A DNA stretch of 7,127 bases from Eubacteriales bacterium (GTDB lineage Bacteria > Bacillota > Clostridia > Peptostreptococcales > Anaerovoracaceae): positions 1-7,127 of the forward strand of contig JAQUXD010000067.1 in assembly GCA_028692535.1 (NCBI GenBank), written 5' to 3'. Each line of letters opens with the position of its first letter. The first letter of the stretch is position 1. The notes below the pieces were generated by a model. The model was not told where the DNA came from. It did not search any database and saw nothing but the letters and a program-made list of their open reading frames with translations. This document shows, one piece after another, positions 5,102 to 7,127 of this stretch. A program made the translations under genes and the position numbers.

Positions 5102-6491
5102 GCTTTGCGTCCCGCTTCTTCTTCCGCTCCACGGCCTCCTGGATATTGCCGATCATGTAGAGATCGTTCTCCTCGTATTCGGCAAACTCGTCGTTCAGGA
5201 TCCGCTCGCAGCCCTCCAGAGCATCTTCCAGCTCCACCAACCGGCCTTCGCCGCCGGTGATCTCCACCGTTGTAAAAAAAGGCTGAGTCAAAAAGCGCTC
5301 CAGCTTCCTGGCCCGGTAGACCACGTTGCGGTTTTCCACGGAAAGTTCCTCGATGCCCAGCATGGCGATGATATCCTTCAGCTCCTCGTAGGTGGCCAGG
5401 GTCTTCTTGATCTCCCGGGCGATGTCGTAGTGCCGCTTGCCTACGACGGCCGCATTGAGCATTTTCGATGAAGAATTCAACGGATCGATCGCCGGATAGA
5501 GTCCCTGGCTGGCCCGCTGACGGGACAGCACCACCGACGCCGACAAGTGCGAGAACGTGTGGGTCGCGCTGGGGTCGGTAAAATCGTCCGCGGGCACATA
5601 GACCGCCTGGATCGACGTGATCGCGCCGGATTCGGTACTGGAGATCCGTTCCTCCAGTTCCGCCAGCTCGCTGGCAAGTGTCGGCTGATAGCCCACCCGC
5701 GAAGGCATTTTCCCCGTCAGCCCCGACACTTCGGATCCGGCCTGGATAAACCGGAACACGTTGTCGATCAAAAGCAGTACGTCCTTTTTCTCTTCGTCCC
5801 GAAAATACTCGGCCATGGTCAGGCTCGCGTGCCCCACCCGGAAACGGGCGCCCGGCGGCTCGTTCATCTGCGCAAAGATCAGTACCGCGTTTTCCAGCAC
5901 TTTCGCTTCTTTCACTTCTCTGTAGAGCTCTTCGGCTTCCCGGGACCGCTCGCCGATCCCGCAGAAAACGCTGTAGCCCTCTGTTTTTTTCGCCGTGTTG
6001 TTGATCAGCTCGGTGATCAACACGGTTTTTCCCACACCGGCTCCGCCGAACAGACCGGCCTTTTCGCCCCGGGCCAGAGGTGTCAGCACGTCGATGGCCT
6101 TGATCCCGGTGAGAAAGATTTCGTTCCGCGTGCTTCGCTTGGAAAACGGCACCGGCTTCTGATGGATCGACCGGGTCTCCGCCCCGCTCACGTCTTCGCC
6201 GGCCAGCGTATTTCCGAAGACATCAAACATCTTGCCCAGCACCGCCGTGCCCACAGGCACCTGCAACGGCCCGCCGGTGTCCGTCACGATGTCCCCCCGG
6301 GACAGCCCGCCGGTGGCCGTGAGCGCGATCGAGCTGATCGTCTCATCGTCGATGTACGACGCGACTTCCATCACTACCCGGTCGCCCTCTCCCGTTACAA
6401 GTTTATTGTTTAAAGCCGGCAATTCCCGTTCAAAAACAACATCGATGATGCTTCCTCTGATGCTTTTGATATAGCCTTGATTTTTATCCAT
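5091..6491 (-). CDS. atpD: N-ATPase F1 subunit beta (catalytic)
   Basis: Beta carries the catalytic sites for ATP hydrolysis or synthesis. The 466-residue protein has the Walker A GGAGVGKT (149-156), the catalytic glutamate region GERSREAEELY (180-190, with E181 in the place of the E. coli catalytic Glu181), the Walker B VLLLIDN (238-244, D243) and the signature PAIDPLNSSS (333-342). The gamma-contacting DELSEED loop is altered to EELSVEN (381-387), and GERTREGND reads GERSREAEE; both depart from housekeeping beta subunits while keeping catalytic residues. These features and the position first in the operon fit the N-ATPase beta family. The ATG at 6491 has GAGGA nine bases upstream. The 3' end overlaps atpC by 11 bases. 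No frameshift or missing catalytic residue is seen, so the enzyme should be active. Confidence 0.97.
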   Translation of the reverse strand: MDKNQGYIKSIRGSIIDVVFERELPALNNKLVTGEGDRVVMEVASYIDDETISSIALTATGGLSRGDIVTDTGGPLQVPVGTAVLGKMFDVFGNTLAGEDVSGAETRSIHQKPVPFSKRSTRNEIFLTGIKAIDVLTPLARGEKAGLFGGAGVGKTVLITELINNTAKKTEGYSVFCGIGERSREAEELYREVKEAKVLENAVLIFAQMNEPPGARFRVGHASLTMAEYFRDEEKKDVLLLIDNVFRFIQAGSEVSGLTGKMPSRVGYQPTLASELAELEERISSTESGAITSIQAVYVPADDFTDPSATHTFSHLSASVVLSRQRASQGLYPAIDPLNSSSKMLNAAVVGKRHYDIAREIKKTLATYEELKDIIAMLGIEELSVENRNVVYRARKLERFLTQPFFTTVEITGGEGRLVELEDALEGCERILNDEFAEYEENDLYMIGNIQEAVERKKKRDAKHEA

Positions 6492-6550
6492 GGAACAAAA
6501 TCCTCAATGCATTTTCCAATCTTTTGCTTTTCCACAATCGAACAATGCTT
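6492..6550 (-). other. AT-rich spacer upstream of atpD
   Basis: This is the only non-coding gap longer than 40 bases. It is AT-rich (the 60-base line containing most of it is about 33% GC) and holds the atpD ribosome site at its downstream end. I see no hairpin followed by T residues that would end transcription from the acetyltransferase gene, and no convincing -35/-10 pair; TTGTTC with a 17-base spacer to AGATTG is the nearest and is weak. The operon promoter may therefore lie upstream of the acetyltransferase gene or be of an unrecognised type. Confidence 0.5.
6501..6505 (-). promoter_or_regulatory. Ribosome binding site of atpD
   Basis: GAGGA on the minus strand, nine bases before ATG 6491. 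It supports that start; no in-frame alternative upstream is open. Confidence 0.7.
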
Positions 6551-7111
6551 TTATTTGGCAAGTTTATTTCGCGATTCTAAAAATTTATTGAAATCTAATT
6601 CCATAATATAGCGATCATGACCTTGCCCGTATTCGTCTCTATTGTGTTGCTTGATTTCAAATCCGATTTTATCTTCATACAGTCGGATGGCAGGCGCATT
6701 TTCCACATCGACCGTAAGGCTCATTTTTAAGAAACCTTGCTCCACCAAATTTGCAATGATCACTTTTAAAAACTGCACACCTATGTTTTGCCCCCGGTGG
6801 TCTTCCGCAATTGCGTAATCGAACAGATACGCTTTTTCTAAATCTTCCCAGTCGCGCATTAAAATCGCAAGGCCGACGATTTGCTTTTTTGAAGCTTCTT
6901 TTAAAAGAAATACATTGCCATGTCTAATTTGCGGGACAAGGCCCCATTCATCCATACCCAATTCACCAAAAATATTGACACCGAAATTAACGACGCGATT
7001 TAGAAGCTTTAAATCATAGTCTTGCACAAGATAGACTTTAAGGTTTTCGAAATCGCTATCAAGGTTGCTGACGAATTTTTTGGGCAGTGCATTGATTTCT
7101 TCAAGATACAT
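6551..7111 (-). CDS. GNAT-family N-acetyltransferase, substrate unknown
   Basis: The 186-residue protein looks like a GCN5-related N-acetyltransferase, which moves an acetyl group from acetyl-CoA to an amine. The acetyl-CoA loop is seen at HRGQNIGVQFL (105-115), after the strand AYLFDYAIAEDH, although the usual second glycine of RxxGxG is an asparagine. Further on are LTVDVENAPAIRLYE (132-146) and KIGFE (148-152), the common N-x-x-A-x-x-x-Y...GF ending. The N-terminal 60 residues do not remind me of a family with known substrate. I chose ATG 7111, which has GGAG six bases upstream, over the in-frame TTG at 7123, which overlaps that purine stretch. The gene is about 38% GC by hand count, far below the atp genes. 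It lies 59 bases before atpD on the same strand with no visible terminator between, so co-transcription is possible, but no functional link to the ATPase is evident. Confidence 0.85.
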   Translation of the reverse strand: MYLEEINALPKKFVSNLDSDFENLKVYLVQDYDLKLLNRVVNFGVNIFGELGMDEWGLVPQIRHGNVFLLKEASKKQIVGLAILMRDWEDLEKAYLFDYAIAEDHRGQNIGVQFLKVIIANLVEQGFLKMSLTVDVENAPAIRLYEDKIGFEIKQHNRDEYGQGHDRYIMELDFNKFLESRNKLAK

Positions 7112-7117
7112 AATGGT

Positions 7118-7121
7118 CTCC
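7118..7121 (-). promoter_or_regulatory. Ribosome binding site of the acetyltransferase gene, start-deciding
   Basis: GGAG, six bases before ATG 7111. The in-frame TTG at 7123 overlaps it, which favours the ATG start. Confidence 0.6.
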
Positions 7122-7127
7122 AATCTT

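Noticed and set aside
5547..6413. Long plus-strand open frame (288 codons) opposite atpD
   Set aside because: Antisense to the conserved beta subunit gene; the translation is rich in Arg, His, Gly and Pro and resembles no protein family.
6492..6550. Promoter or terminator between the acetyltransferase gene and atpD
   Set aside because: I could find no hairpin with a T-run and no good -35/-10 pair. The best candidate boxes match the consensus poorly, so neither was annotated.
6551..7111. Acetyltransferase as an osmolyte enzyme (beta-lysine acetyltransferase AblB or ectoine EctA) linked to a Na+ pump
   Set aside because: It is shorter than AblB, and I see none of the sequence patterns I associate with AblB or EctA. 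The salt-stress link would be speculation from proximity alone.

Overview
The window is almost entirely one minus-strand operon encoding a complete N-type rotary ATPase (N-ATPase, the 'alternate' F1Fo ATPase). Read along the minus strand, from high to low coordinates, the genes are atpD (beta), atpC (epsilon), atpQ, atpR, atpB (a), atpE (c), atpF (b), atpA (alpha) and atpG (gamma). This is the atpDCQRBEFAG order that defines the N-ATPase family. There is no separate delta gene (atpH), and the two extra small membrane-protein genes atpQ and atpR are present. The last base of the atpG stop codon is base 1 of the window, so the operon is complete, but what follows it is not visible.

Layout: 1-6491 holds the nine atp genes, packed with overlaps or short gaps (11-nt overlap D/C, 4-nt overlap Q/R, 1-nt overlaps B/E and A/G; the longest gap is 37 nt, between atpR and atpB). 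Positions 6492-6550 are an AT-rich 59-nt spacer. Positions 6551-7111 hold a GNAT-family N-acetyltransferase on the same strand, and its start codon lies close to the window edge.

How the parts work together: AtpA and AtpD form the catalytic hexamer, AtpG and AtpC the central stalk, AtpE the membrane rotor ring, AtpB the ion half-channels, and AtpF the peripheral stalk. AtpF is long (249 residues) and its C-terminal part resembles the C-terminal domain of delta, which may explain how the complex does without atpH. AtpE carries two membrane carboxylates (E30 and E63) plus the S64/T65/Y68 ligand set expected of a Na+-type site. N-ATPases are thought to work mainly as ATP-driven ion pumps and usually occur as a second ATPase beside a housekeeping F- or A-type enzyme. 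Whether this one moves Na+ or H+ cannot be settled from sequence.

Organism: a bacterium that uses strong Shine-Dalgarno sites (AAGGAGG). The atp genes are GC-rich (hand-counted 60-base lines range from about 53 to 75%), while the acetyltransferase and spacer are about 33-38% GC. Such a step suggests that one of the two segments was acquired laterally. An anaerobic Bacillota-like host is a guess only. The window shows a well-formed example of a described but little-studied system; I found no wholly new system in it.
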